A stretch of 46,846 bases of DNA from an uncultured Flavobacteriaceae bacterium (GTDB taxonomy: Bacteria > Bacteroidota > Bacteroidia > Flavobacteriales > Flavobacteriaceae): NCBI GenBank assembly GCA_905381055.1, contig CAJPUR010000021.1, positions 1 through 46,846 on the forward strand, written 5' to 3'. The translations under genes were made by a program, and so were the position numbers. Below the pieces are notes generated by a model. That model did not search any database. It was given only the letters and a program-made list of their open reading frames with translations, and had not been told where the DNA came from. Positions 1 to 8,117 of this stretch are shown in pieces. How positions within the stretch are numbered: the stretch's first letter is position 1; the number at the start of each line of letters is the position of its first letter.

Positions 1-566
1 TTTTCATTAAAAGGATTAGTCCATATAGCTGTAAACCCCATATCTGAAATATAGTCGATATTATTTGATATTCCTTGAATATCCCCTCCGTGTCTGGCAT
101 AATCATCAGCTCTATCAATTTTATTTTCATTTAACTTTTTAAATACATCATTATTATAATTACCATTAGAATATCTATCCGGAGTAATTAAATAAACTAC
201 ATCGGAATTATCAAATCCCAAAAAATCTTCTGATTTATTAAACCTTTTTTTCAATTCATAATTATGTATTGTTTTTGATCCATCAGAATTAATAAATATC
301 ATTTTAATTTTACCGGGATTTGCAGACGAATCAATTTTCAAATCAACAAAAAGATAATTAGGACTTTCAGCCTTAGTTATCTTAATAATTTTAATTCCAG
401 GATATTTAATTTCAAGATTTGAATACTTTATATTTTCACCTTTAACTAATAACTGAAGTGAATTATTTTTAAATCCAACCCACCAATCAGGAGGGTCTAT
501 TCTTTCAATCTGTGAAAAACAATTTAGACAAAATAATAATAATAAAAAATTGATATAATAATGCAT
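1..566 (-). CDS. GH13 alpha-amylase-family enzyme, secreted (partial, C-terminus outside window)
   Basis: The minus strand is open from an ATG at 566 to the window edge, giving about 188 residues. It begins with a signal peptide (MHYYINFLLLLFCLNCFSQ), then a beta-rich N-terminal region like the cyclomaltodextrinase/neopullulanase N-domain that starts IERIDPPDWWVGF. The start of the GH13 barrel follows: VVYLITPDRYSNG, then RHGGDIQGI and the first-barrel-strand segment MGFTAIWTNPF. In this family such enzymes hydrolyse alpha-1,4 or alpha-1,6 glucans in the periplasm or at the cell surface (SusA-like). The catalytic Asp/Glu/Asp lie beyond the window, so activity cannot be judged. The MFS permease just upstream on the same strand suggests a shared role in alpha-glucan use. 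Confidence 0.85.
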   Translation of the reverse strand, partial: MHYYINFLLLLFCLNCFSQIERIDPPDWWVGFKNNSLQLLVKGENIKYSNLEIKYPGIKIIKITKAESPNYLFVDLKIDSSANPGKIKMIFINSDGSKTIHNYELKKRFNKSEDFLGFDNSDVVYLITPDRYSNGNYNNDVFKKLNENKIDRADDYARHGGDIQGISNNIDYISDMGFTAIWTNPFNE

Positions 567-604
567 TTAATATATTTTTAAAATATTGAAATTATAATAT
601 TTAT

Positions 605-612
605 TATATTTG
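605..612 (+). promoter_or_regulatory. -7 promoter box TATATTTG for the 28-codon ORF
   Basis: TATATTTG is a perfect match to the Bacteroidota -7 consensus TAnnTTTG. A TTG at 586-588 could be the -33 element, with a 16-base spacer that is slightly short. Transcription would begin near 619, about 7 bases before the ATG at 626. This is a motif match only. Confidence 0.4.
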
Positions 613-625
613 ACAAAAAATATTT

Positions 626-712
626 ATGGGTGTTGGTGGTATTGTTATAGGTACAATTTTTCTTTGTGTTGGCATAATGATTATAATCGAAATAAAAGAA
701 AGATTTCTATAA
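626..712 (+). CDS. Putative 28-aa single-pass membrane peptide
   Basis: A 29-codon frame, ATG to TAA, encodes MGVGGIVIGTIFLCV followed by GIMIIIEIKERFL. It is a glycine-rich hydrophobic helix of about 20 residues with a charged tail (EIKER). The plus strand is markedly richer in G here than the surrounding AT-only spacer, as expected for coding sequence with GGT/GTT codons. A perfect -7 box lies 14 bases upstream and an intrinsic terminator starts 2 bases after the stop, so promoter, frame and terminator form a complete miniature unit. It lies between two minus-strand genes. I do not recognise the family. It could instead be a short non-coding RNA. Confidence 0.45.
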   Translation: MGVGGIVIGTIFLCVGIMIIIEIKERFL

Positions 713-714
713 AA

Positions 715-743
715 AAAAACCCTTTAAATGTAAAGGGTTTTTT
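715..743. terminator. Bidirectional intrinsic terminator (MFS gene / 28-aa ORF)
   Basis: The inverted repeat AAAACCCTTTA / TAAAGGGTTTT encloses a 4-base loop (AATG). It has T runs on the plus side and A runs on the other, so it can terminate both directions. On the minus strand it follows the MFS stop at 750 by a few bases. On the plus strand it follows the small ORF stop at 712. Confidence 0.75.
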
Positions 744-749
744 AATTAA

Positions 750-1949
750 TTACGATGTAATCTTTTTTTGCCAAAAATACAGTATAATAAAAGCAACAAT
801 TAAGATTCCAGGAAAACTTAACATGTAAGTCATTGTTGTTTGACCTACAGCCAACTCTAAAGCATCTCCGGTTAATCCTGATGTAGATAAATCATTATTT
901 GCTGAATCAATCCAACCACCAATAACAGGCTGAAAAATTGCTGTTGAAAACATACCCATTGCACCAACTATTGACATACCAAGTGCTCCTGATTTAGGAA
1001 TTTTTTCGGCTATAAAACCTATCATATTGGGCCAGAAATAACAAACGCCTGCACCATATATTATTGCAGTAAGATAAACAACAGCACCAGTTTGAGTACT
1101 GTATAAGTAAATACCTAAAAGAGTAAGTACAGCTGAACCTAGTAAGACTCCCGTTTGATCAAATTTATGAACAAGATCTCCTCCGAAATATCTACCAATA
1201 GCCATAGTCCCTGTGCCTAGTGCTAAAAGCACAAGTGGAGGGGCTCCACTTTGACTTAAAATTAATGAAGTCCATTGAGAAGGACCGAATTCTGAAATTG
1301 CTGTAAAAGCCATACAAATAACCATGAAAATAAATAAAGGATTAATGCATGCTTTTACGTTATCAATTATAGCAGAATCACCAGAGATTCTTGGTTTTGG
1401 GAAAACTTGTCCAAAAAATAAATAAGCGTATATGACTGTTGGTATCAAAATGTAAGCCATTTGAACTTGCCAACCAAAAGATAAATAAGTGAGTAATTGA
1501 GAACTTAAACTACCAACTACAATACCTCCAGGAAACCACATATGAAACCTATTTAGGAGGGTGTTCATTCTTTTACCGGTATATGAATCAGCGATCATTG
1601 GATTACAAGCCGCTTCAGTACATCCATTTCCTATTCCAATTAAAAGGGTAGCTATTAATAAACCTGTATATCCACCAGCAAAAATTGCCAATAATATCCC
1701 TGCTGTATGAGAGAAAAAAGCAAATTGCATGATTTTTTTTGGCCCAATGGCATGATAAAACAATCCCCCTAATATCATGGAAATTGGAAAACCTAAAAAC
1801 CACATTGATGTTATAAATCCAAGTTGAGTTGCTGTTAAACCAAAAGCATCGCCTAACTGAGGAAGAATACCTGCATAAATAGCAAATGAAAAGGCAGTTG
1901 AGATAAGAGCAAAACAACTACCATAAAAAAGTCTTAAATCATTTTTCAT
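750..1949 (-). CDS. MFS transporter, probably a sugar permease
   Basis: The 399-residue protein has about twelve hydrophobic segments and major facilitator features. The MFS motif-A-like loop GGLFYHAIGPKK (about residues 61-72) follows TM2, and NPMIADSYTGKRMNTLLNRFHMWFPGG (about residues 116-142) resembles the conserved segment of Bacteroidota fucose/glucose permease-like (FHS) members. It would sit in the inner membrane. Because it stands directly upstream of a secreted GH13 enzyme on the same strand, import of a glucose oligomer is the likely role. The substrate is inference only. The gene ends at its own terminator, so the GH13 gene downstream needs a separate promoter or readthrough. A near-consensus box TATCTTTA lies on the minus strand at 1983-1976. 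Confidence 0.8.
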   Translation of the reverse strand: MKNDLRLFYGSCFALISTAFSFAIYAGILPQLGDAFGLTATQLGFITSMWFLGFPISMILGGLFYHAIGPKKIMQFAFFSHTAGILLAIFAGGYTGLLIATLLIGIGNGCTEAACNPMIADSYTGKRMNTLLNRFHMWFPGGIVVGSLSSQLLTYLSFGWQVQMAYILIPTVIYAYLFFGQVFPKPRISGDSAIIDNVKACINPLFIFMVICMAFTAISEFGPSQWTSLILSQSGAPPLVLLALGTGTMAIGRYFGGDLVHKFDQTGVLLGSAVLTLLGIYLYSTQTGAVVYLTAIIYGAGVCYFWPNMIGFIAEKIPKSGALGMSIVGAMGMFSTAIFQPVIGGWIDSANNDLSTSGLTGDALELAVGQTTMTYMLSFPGILIVAFIILYFWQKKITS

Positions 1950-2165
1950 TGTTTTGTTTTTGTTTATAGTTTACTTAAAGATAGTTTTTTTTTATAATTT
2001 TAAAAATTATTAAATTAAAAGTTACAGTTAATTTACTGCAATCATTCGTGATTATTGATTTAATTGAAGTTTAATAATTGTATATTAGTAGAAAATTAAT
2101 CTATAAATTTTTCTATTAAAATAGAATTAGTATAGGTTAAAAATAGAACCATTTAATTTCAGATA

Positions 2166-2444
2166 ATGCATTTAACTGATAAACAAAGGGTTGAAAAACT
2201 TGAATACCTAGATAATGATTGGAAAATTGAAGACCAATTGTTAGTAAGGTCATTCGATTTCAAAAACTTTATTCAAGCCTTTAGTTTTTTAGAAAAAGTT
2301 GCAAAAATAGCAGAAAATAAAAATCATCATCCGCAAATATATAATAACTATAATAAAGTAGTTATTAAATTGATTACACACGATATAGGATCTATATCTT
2401 CAAAAGATTTCGATTTAGCTTCAGAAATTGATAAAGTCAAATAA
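2166..2444 (+). CDS. 4a-hydroxytetrahydrobiopterin dehydratase (pterin carbinolamine dehydratase)
   Basis: The 92-residue cytoplasmic protein matches the full length of the PCD/DCoH family. The HHP motif (His54, His55) and the THD motif (His72) are both present. The 17-residue spacing from the second His to the third equals that of the catalytic trio in the family. The enzyme dehydrates 4a-hydroxytetrahydrobiopterin to the quinonoid dihydropterin, recycling the cofactor of aromatic amino-acid hydroxylases. No hydroxylase gene is visible in the window. It is the first gene of a tight run: the next frame begins 2 bases after its stop and NagB 100 bases after. A weak box TATATTAG at 2081-2088 may serve the operon. 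Confidence 0.85.
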   Translation: MHLTDKQRVEKLEYLDNDWKIEDQLLVRSFDFKNFIQAFSFLEKVAKIAENKNHHPQIYNNYNKVVIKLITHDIGSISSKDFDLASEIDKVK

Positions 2445-2446
2445 TT

Positions 2447-2539
2447 ATGAAATGGTATTTAAAAAATAGATGGTGGATATGGTCAGTGACTGGAGTTTAT
2501 TTAGCATATAGAATTTTATTATCAATATTTCACAACTGA
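2447..2539 (+). CDS. 30-aa membrane peptide of unknown function
   Basis: A 31-codon frame starts 2 bases after the dehydratase stop and ends 5 bases before the NagB ATG, exactly filling the gap. The product MKWYLKNRWWIWSVTGVYLA ending YRILLSIFHN has a basic, tryptophan-rich start followed by a hydrophobic helix, typical of a small inner-membrane protein with its N-terminus inside. The fit between neighbours is strong positional evidence for translation. The family is not recognised. Possible roles include modulation of a membrane partner, but nothing in the sequence says which. Confidence 0.6.
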   Translation: MKWYLKNRWWIWSVTGVYLAYRILLSIFHN

Positions 2540-2544
2540 ATTTA

Positions 2545-4455
2545 ATGTCAAATCCAAAAAAAATAACTCACGAAAAACCTGGTAAATTTGAAGAATCAAG
2601 ATTTGAAAAAATTCACTCTCTAACATTTGATAGTGCTAAAAATGGATCTAAACTTGTAGCAAAGGAAATAGTTGATTCAATTAATTCAAAAAAAAATAAA
2701 CCTTTCATATTAGGCCTTGCCACTGGATCATCTCCAATTGGAGTATACAAACATTTAGTTGAATATTATAAAAAAGGAAAAGTTAGTTTTAAGAATGTAA
2801 TTACATTTAATCTTGATGAATATTATCAAATAAACAAATCTCATCCTCAGAGTTATTTCACGTTTATGCAAAATCATCTATTCTCTCATATAGATATTCC
2901 TTCAGGAAATATAAATATTCCAAATGGAAACATTAAAGCAGATGAAGTACTTGTAAATTGTAAAAAATATGAAGAAAAAATTAATACCCTTGGTGGTATA
3001 GATTTTCAATTACTTGGTATTGGAAGGACAGCACACATTGGATTTAATGAACCTGGATCTAATAAAAACTCTGTAACGAGATTAATTGTTTTGGATCCCA
3101 TTACACGTGAAGATGCTTCTTCAGATTTTAATGGAGTAAATATGGTTCCAGAAAAAGCTATTACAATGGGGATTAGCACAATAATGAAATCTAGGAGAAT
3201 TGTTCTTCTTGCTTGGGGACATAAAAAATCAAAAATAGTAGCCAAAACTATTGAAGGTCCAATTTCATCTAATGCTCCAGCTACATTTTTACAAAATCAT
3301 GATAATATATCAATCATTTTGGACAAAGAAGCCAGTGATGACCTTACTAAGAATAAAACACCGTGGGTAGTAAAAGAATGTAAATGGAATGATCATTTAA
3401 GAAAAAAAGCGATAATTTGGCTTAGCAACAAAACTAAGAAGCCACTTTTAAAATTAACTTTAAGAGATTACAATGAAAATGGATTAGCAACTTTAGTGGC
3501 AGAACAAGGAAATTTACATGATCTTAACATTTGGATTTTTAATGAAATACAAAAAACTATTACAGGTTGGCCTGGAGGTAAACCAGATCATGACGATACA
3601 TACAGACCTGAAAGAGCAAAACCTGCAAAAAAAAGAATAATTATTTTTAGTCCCCATCCAGACGACGATGTAATTTCAATGGGTGGAACTTTTGTTAGAT
3701 TAATTGAACAAGGACATGAGGTTCATGTTGCATATCAAACATCAGGAAATATTGCTGTTTCAAATGATGAGGCATTGAAATTCATTGAAGTAATGTATGG
3801 TATTGACAAAAAAGATTCACTTTATAATGAAATTAAAAAGCAGATTTTATTAAAAAAAGATGGTGAACCGGAATCAAAAAATGTAATGCATCTTAAGAGT
3901 CTAATAAGAAAAAGTGAATGTATAGGTGCTTCCAAATTTTTAAACTTACCTCAAAAAAATCTACACTTTCTAAATCTTCCTTTTTACGAAACAGGTTTTA
4001 TCAAAAAAAATGATCCATCAGAAAAAGACTATAATATAACTACTGAATTAATAAAAAAAATCAAACCACATCAAATATATGCTGCTGGAGATTTAGCAGA
4101 TCCACATGGAACTCATAGAATTTGCCTTGATATAATTTTTAAATCGATTGAGAGCATAAAAAATGAGAAATTTATGGATAATTGTTGGTTATGGCTATAT
4201 AGAGGGGCATGGCAGGAATGGAATATTGAGGATATTGAAATGGCAATTCCAATGAGTCCATCACAAGTGATTCAAAAAAGAAATGCTATTTTGTTTCATC
4301 AATCACAAAAAGATAAAGTAATGTTTCAAGGAAACGACAAAAGGGAATTTTGGTTAAGAGCTGAGGAGAGAAACAAAAAAACAGCTAAAAAATATAATAA
4401 ACTTGGTATGGCTGAATATGAAGCAATTGAGGCATTTAAAAGATATTATTTCTAG
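2545..4455 (+). CDS. nagB: Long-form NagB (glucosamine-6-phosphate deaminase family) fused to PIG-L deacetylase-like domain
   Basis: The 636-residue cytoplasmic protein has two modules. Residues about 20-290 are the NagB/SugIP fold with GLATGSSP (57-64), LDEYY with the family base Asp91, and GIGRTAHIGFNEPGS (158-172). Residues about 360-560 are a PIG-L/LmbE domain with the metal-binding HPDDD (371-375) and a later DPHGTHR. Classical NagB converts glucosamine-6-phosphate to fructose-6-phosphate and ammonia. PIG-L proteins are zinc-dependent N-deacetylases. Aligned on E. coli NagB, His143 and Glu148 are kept (His164, Glu169) but Asp141 is Thr162. I recall the same substitution in other long Bacteroidota NagB proteins, so deaminase activity is likely but should not be assumed. 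The fusion suggests deacetylation and deamination of an amino-sugar phosphate on one chain. Confidence 0.85.
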   Translation: MSNPKKITHEKPGKFEESRFEKIHSLTFDSAKNGSKLVAKEIVDSINSKKNKPFILGLATGSSPIGVYKHLVEYYKKGKVSFKNVITFNLDEYYQINKSHPQSYFTFMQNHLFSHIDIPSGNINIPNGNIKADEVLVNCKKYEEKINTLGGIDFQLLGIGRTAHIGFNEPGSNKNSVTRLIVLDPITREDASSDFNGVNMVPEKAITMGISTIMKSRRIVLLAWGHKKSKIVAKTIEGPISSNAPATFLQNHDNISIILDKEASDDLTKNKTPWVVKECKWNDHLRKKAIIWLSNKTKKPLLKLTLRDYNENGLATLVAEQGNLHDLNIWIFNEIQKTITGWPGGKPDHDDTYRPERAKPAKKRIIIFSPHPDDDVISMGGTFVRLIEQGHEVHVAYQTSGNIAVSNDEALKFIEVMYGIDKKDSLYNEIKKQILLKKDGEPESKNVMHLKSLIRKSECIGASKFLNLPQKNLHFLNLPFYETGFIKKNDPSEKDYNITTELIKKIKPHQIYAAGDLADPHGTHRICLDIIFKSIESIKNEKFMDNCWLWLYRGAWQEWNIEDIEMAIPMSPSQVIQKRNAILFHQSQKDKVMFQGNDKREFWLRAEERNKKTAKKYNKLGMAEYEAIEAFKRYYF

Positions 4456-4464
4456 GAAAAAGGT

Positions 4465-7400
4465 CTATTTTATTTTTATATATCTTGTCAAATTACCATT
4501 ATTATTAAAAAAATCAATTCTTTCTGCCTCACCTGACAAAAATATTTTTTCACTAGATTGAGATTGGAAACTATTTTGAGAATTTCTCTCAATTAATCTA
4601 AAATTATTGGAATCAAAATAAATTCTACTTTTTTGCTCATTTTCATTCCATTTAAAAACATTATTTTTATTATTTAACTTTTCTTTATAAACCCTTAACG
4701 AATCATTATTTTGAGAACTAATATATAAGAAGTGATCATCTAAAACACTTAATTTAACAAGACTTTTAGCATCTTTATTAATAAATAAATTGGTTTTATC
4801 AATATCTATGTAAGAGAAATCTTTACCATTTAGGTTTTTAAAAATTAATCCATTCAACGCATCTGCTCTTCCCTGTTTTGTCTCAACTCCATAATCATTT
4901 CCTACAATCATCAAGTCCATAAATGAATCATCATCAAAATCATGAGAAACTATAGAATATACAGGAGCCCATTGTGCCTGAACAGGTAAAGAATGTATTT
5001 TAAATTTGTTACTTCCTAAATTTTCAATCCAGGAGCTCTTCATCCATGTAGATTTTTTGATAATTGCATCATTAACTAATTCAGAATCAAATAATTCATC
5101 CATAGTATCTTCACCAAAAGATCCAAAAGAGTTATACTTTTTTCTAATACCTGTAAATTGCTTAATTACATCCTCCATTGGATGATAAATAAAGTTTTTT
5201 CTTACACCAAGACTATCCCTTAAATAATAAGAAATGAATGGATCTATACTTCCATTTGAATCAAAATCCTTTGCTGTTAATGTTATAGGTTCTGAGCTAC
5301 TTGCCCTTAAGAATGAATTCTCTCCAAAATTCCCTACTATATAGTCAGAATCGCCATCATTATCAATATCTAAAACATTAATAGAGTTCCACCAACCAGA
5401 AAAATCTTCTATTCCAGTTTTCTTAATTTCATGAAACTCACCTTTAGTATTTTTGAAAAATCTTACTTGAGACCAATGACTAACGATTATTAAGTCAATC
5501 CAATTATCATTATTAAAATCTGACCAAACAATGTCACTGACCATTCCAAAATCAACATCTCCAAATTTTTTTTCAGTTGAATTAATGAACTTTACATTGC
5601 CATTATCACTGACGTTCTCTAATAGAAAAGAATTATCAGATTTAGGAAACTCCTGAGGGCTTACTCTACTTGCGACAAATAAATCTAAATCGCCATCCTT
5701 ATCAAAATCACAAAACTTAACGGCAGAACCATTAGAATTATTTTTTGGTAATGCATCATTTTTAAGATCAAAATTTCCTTTACCATCATTTATCCATAAA
5801 ACATCTTCGTATAACTCACTAGATTTTGGATATTGAGAGGAGCCATGAGAAATATATATATCTAAATCATTATCGTTATCAGCATCAAAAAGAACAATAC
5901 CACAATCTTCCTCATAAAAATTTTCATTCTTTTTTAAGTTGATTTTTTGAGAAGAAAAAGTTCCGTCAATATTTTGAAAGAATATTTGCTCATTGAATGA
6001 TCTACTTGAGCCAATTAGAAGATCTTCCAAATTATCTCCATTCAAATCTCCAACAGACAAAACAGGGCCATACTGAGAAAATTTATGAGGAATAGTCCTC
6101 TGAATATTGAAATCTATAAAGTCAATATCTTTATTTTTATAAAGAATTCCTGACTGCTTTGAAGATTCATAAAACATATAATTTGGTTTACTAAGAGACT
6201 TATCATAGTCTGAATCATTATTAAACTCTAGAATATTTAAACTATTTATTTTTAAATCTTTAAAAATCTGATTCTTCCCACCTACCCAATTAACTATAAC
6301 AGAATCAACCTTAATAGCTTTTCCAAGACCAAAATGAATAATATCCTCTGTTTTTGATAAATAACCTCTACCAGAAATTAATGAGTGAGCTTGTTTTTTA
6401 TTATCATAATAAACAGTAAGTTTTGAGCCATATAAATTTTTCTTTTTTAAAGAATCAATCAATTTTATTCTTATATAATTATTGGACTCTAAGCTATTTA
6501 AATCATTCCTTAGCAAGGATGCTTTATCATTTATATTATTAAAAACAATATCCAAATCACCATCGTTGTCTAGATCTCCATATGCAGCTCCATTCGAATA
6601 AGACGGAAAATCAACAGACCAGTCTTTAGTAACATCTTCAAATTGTAAATTACCCATATTTCTGAAAATAAAATTTGGAACCTTAATTTCAGGTATAGCA
6701 GACAATAACACTTCTTTACTAACTAATCTACTGGCAGTTTGTCTAAAATTCCCAAAATCTTTATCAATTACATCTTTTGGAAATCCGTTAACAACCAATA
6801 AATCTTTCCATCCATCATTGTCAAAATCAGCAAATAATGATGCCCAACTCCAATCAGTTTCATGTACTTTTGAATACATACCTATTTCACTAAAAAAAGG
6901 AAGATTATTTTTTGGATTAATACCCATGTTCAACTGTAAAGTATTTCTAGTGTACTGATACTCATAATTATATTTTCTGGTAAGAATTTCTCTTTGATAA
7001 TTAGTTCCTTTTTGAAATAATTTTTTTCTCTTATTATAGTATGGCTGCATTTCAGAAACAAAAAGGTCAAGTTTTCCGTCATTATTTATATCTGAAATAT
7101 CACTACCCATAGCACTCAAACTAAAATGTTTAAATATTTCCCCAGCCTTATTAGTAAAAGTCTTGTCCTTATTATTTATATAAACAAGATCACTACTCAG
7201 GTAGTCATTAGCTACATATATATCAAGCCAACCATCATAATTAAAATCGTTTATTATTGTACTATGACTATATCCATGAAATCGAATTTGAGAATTTTTT
7301 GTAACATCAATAAAAAACGGATGATTTAGAGTATCTACTGAAATATTTTCATAAATCCTATCTTTACTTAGGTTTTTGTCATCGTCATGAATATTTCTAA

Positions 7401-8013
7401 AAACATTTGGGTCTATCCCCTCTATTCTATTTACACCAATAAAAGCATCTAAATCTCCATCATTATCATAATCGAAAAACTGAGCGTGAGATGAATAAGA
7501 ATCATCGTTGAGTCCATATTCGTCTCCCATTTCAATAAATTGTGGTATTCCGTCACTATTATTCCCTTTATTAATAAATAACAAATTTTTTCTTAAATTG
7601 GGATTAATTCTTAATGTGTTGCAAATATAAATATCCATTAGATTATCATTATTTATATCGATTACATTAATACCAGATGACCATATTAAAGGGTTAGTTT
7701 TATTGATTTTTGACTCTATACTTACATTTTTAAATTTAAAATTGCCCATATTTAAATAAAGTTCATTATCTACTTGATTACCTGTAAAAAAAACATCTAA
7801 TAATGAATCATTATTTAAATCTGCTAGAGCTACTCCGGCGCCATTATAGAAAAATTCATTATCAAGAATATTTAAAGAATCATTCTCAACAAGATTATTT
7901 GAAAATTCAATGCCAGAATATTCGCTATTAATCAGATTAAATCCCTTATCAGTATTAAGAGAACAGCCAATTATTAATTTTAAAAAACAAAAAATAAAAA
8001 TTCTTTGAATCAT
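4465..8013 (-). CDS. FG-GAP/VCBS repeat and ASPIC/UnbV lipoprotein (third gene of Sus-type locus)
   Basis: The 1182-residue predicted surface lipoprotein has a lipobox LIIGC with Cys17. I count 14 calcium-loop motifs of the form D-x-N/D-x-D-x-x-x-D (for example DLNNDSLLD, DYDNDGDLD). Seven lie between about residues 64 and 490 and seven after about 650. Between the sets sits an ASPIC/UnbV domain (about 510-600, with GSKLTVYY, SGRGYLS, FGLG and VNWVGG). Each set of seven fits one seven-bladed propeller. Homologues commonly follow SusC/SusD in Flavobacteriia, and a role in holding glycan or protein at the surface is plausible but unproven. An intrinsic terminator separates it from susD, so its expression may be lower than that of the transport pair. 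No catalytic motif is visible. Confidence 0.85.
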   Translation of the reverse strand: MIQRIFIFCFLKLIIGCSLNTDKGFNLINSEYSGIEFSNNLVENDSLNILDNEFFYNGAGVALADLNNDSLLDVFFTGNQVDNELYLNMGNFKFKNVSIESKINKTNPLIWSSGINVIDINNDNLMDIYICNTLRINPNLRKNLLFINKGNNSDGIPQFIEMGDEYGLNDDSYSSHAQFFDYDNDGDLDAFIGVNRIEGIDPNVFRNIHDDDKNLSKDRIYENISVDTLNHPFFIDVTKNSQIRFHGYSHSTIINDFNYDGWLDIYVANDYLSSDLVYINNKDKTFTNKAGEIFKHFSLSAMGSDISDINNDGKLDLFVSEMQPYYNKRKKLFQKGTNYQREILTRKYNYEYQYTRNTLQLNMGINPKNNLPFFSEIGMYSKVHETDWSWASLFADFDNDGWKDLLVVNGFPKDVIDKDFGNFRQTASRLVSKEVLLSAIPEIKVPNFIFRNMGNLQFEDVTKDWSVDFPSYSNGAAYGDLDNDGDLDIVFNNINDKASLLRNDLNSLESNNYIRIKLIDSLKKKNLYGSKLTVYYDNKKQAHSLISGRGYLSKTEDIIHFGLGKAIKVDSVIVNWVGGKNQIFKDLKINSLNILEFNNDSDYDKSLSKPNYMFYESSKQSGILYKNKDIDFIDFNIQRTIPHKFSQYGPVLSVGDLNGDNLEDLLIGSSRSFNEQIFFQNIDGTFSSQKINLKKNENFYEEDCGIVLFDADNDNDLDIYISHGSSQYPKSSELYEDVLWINDGKGNFDLKNDALPKNNSNGSAVKFCDFDKDGDLDLFVASRVSPQEFPKSDNSFLLENVSDNGNVKFINSTEKKFGDVDFGMVSDIVWSDFNNDNWIDLIIVSHWSQVRFFKNTKGEFHEIKKTGIEDFSGWWNSINVLDIDNDGDSDYIVGNFGENSFLRASSSEPITLTAKDFDSNGSIDPFISYYLRDSLGVRKNFIYHPMEDVIKQFTGIRKKYNSFGSFGEDTMDELFDSELVNDAIIKKSTWMKSSWIENLGSNKFKIHSLPVQAQWAPVYSIVSHDFDDDSFMDLMIVGNDYGVETKQGRADALNGLIFKNLNGKDFSYIDIDKTNLFINKDAKSLVKLSVLDDHFLYISSQNNDSLRVYKEKLNNKNNVFKWNENEQKSRIYFDSNNFRLIERNSQNSFQSQSSEKIFLSGEAERIDFFNNNGNLTRYIKIK

Positions 8014-8062
8014 AAATAATTAAAATAAATACAAAAATAATACTTAATGATAATACATAAAA

Positions 8063-8090
8063 AAAAGGGTGTTTAAAAAAACACCCTTTT
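8063..8090. terminator. Strong hairpin between susD-like and ASPIC/UnbV genes
   Basis: A perfect 12-bp stem, AAAAGGGTGTTT with AAACACCCTTTT, encloses a 4-base loop. On the minus strand it is followed by a run of T, giving a textbook intrinsic terminator 28 bases beyond the susD-like stop. The ASPIC/UnbV gene begins about 50 bases further on, so this is probably a partial terminator that lets some transcripts through. Confidence 0.8.
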
Positions 8091-8117
8091 ATAAAATATC
8101 AAACTTGTTTGAAATAT

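Noticed and set aside
610-828. A 72-codon plus-strand frame from a TTG at 610
   Set aside because: It is out of frame with the better 28-codon ORF, runs through the terminator hairpin and into the 3' end of the MFS gene, and has low-complexity composition.
2040-2053. Small hairpin AATCA-TTCG-TGATT between the MFS and pterin dehydratase genes
   Set aside because: Only five mostly A/T pairs, no T run and no link to a start site. Expected by chance in AT-rich DNA.
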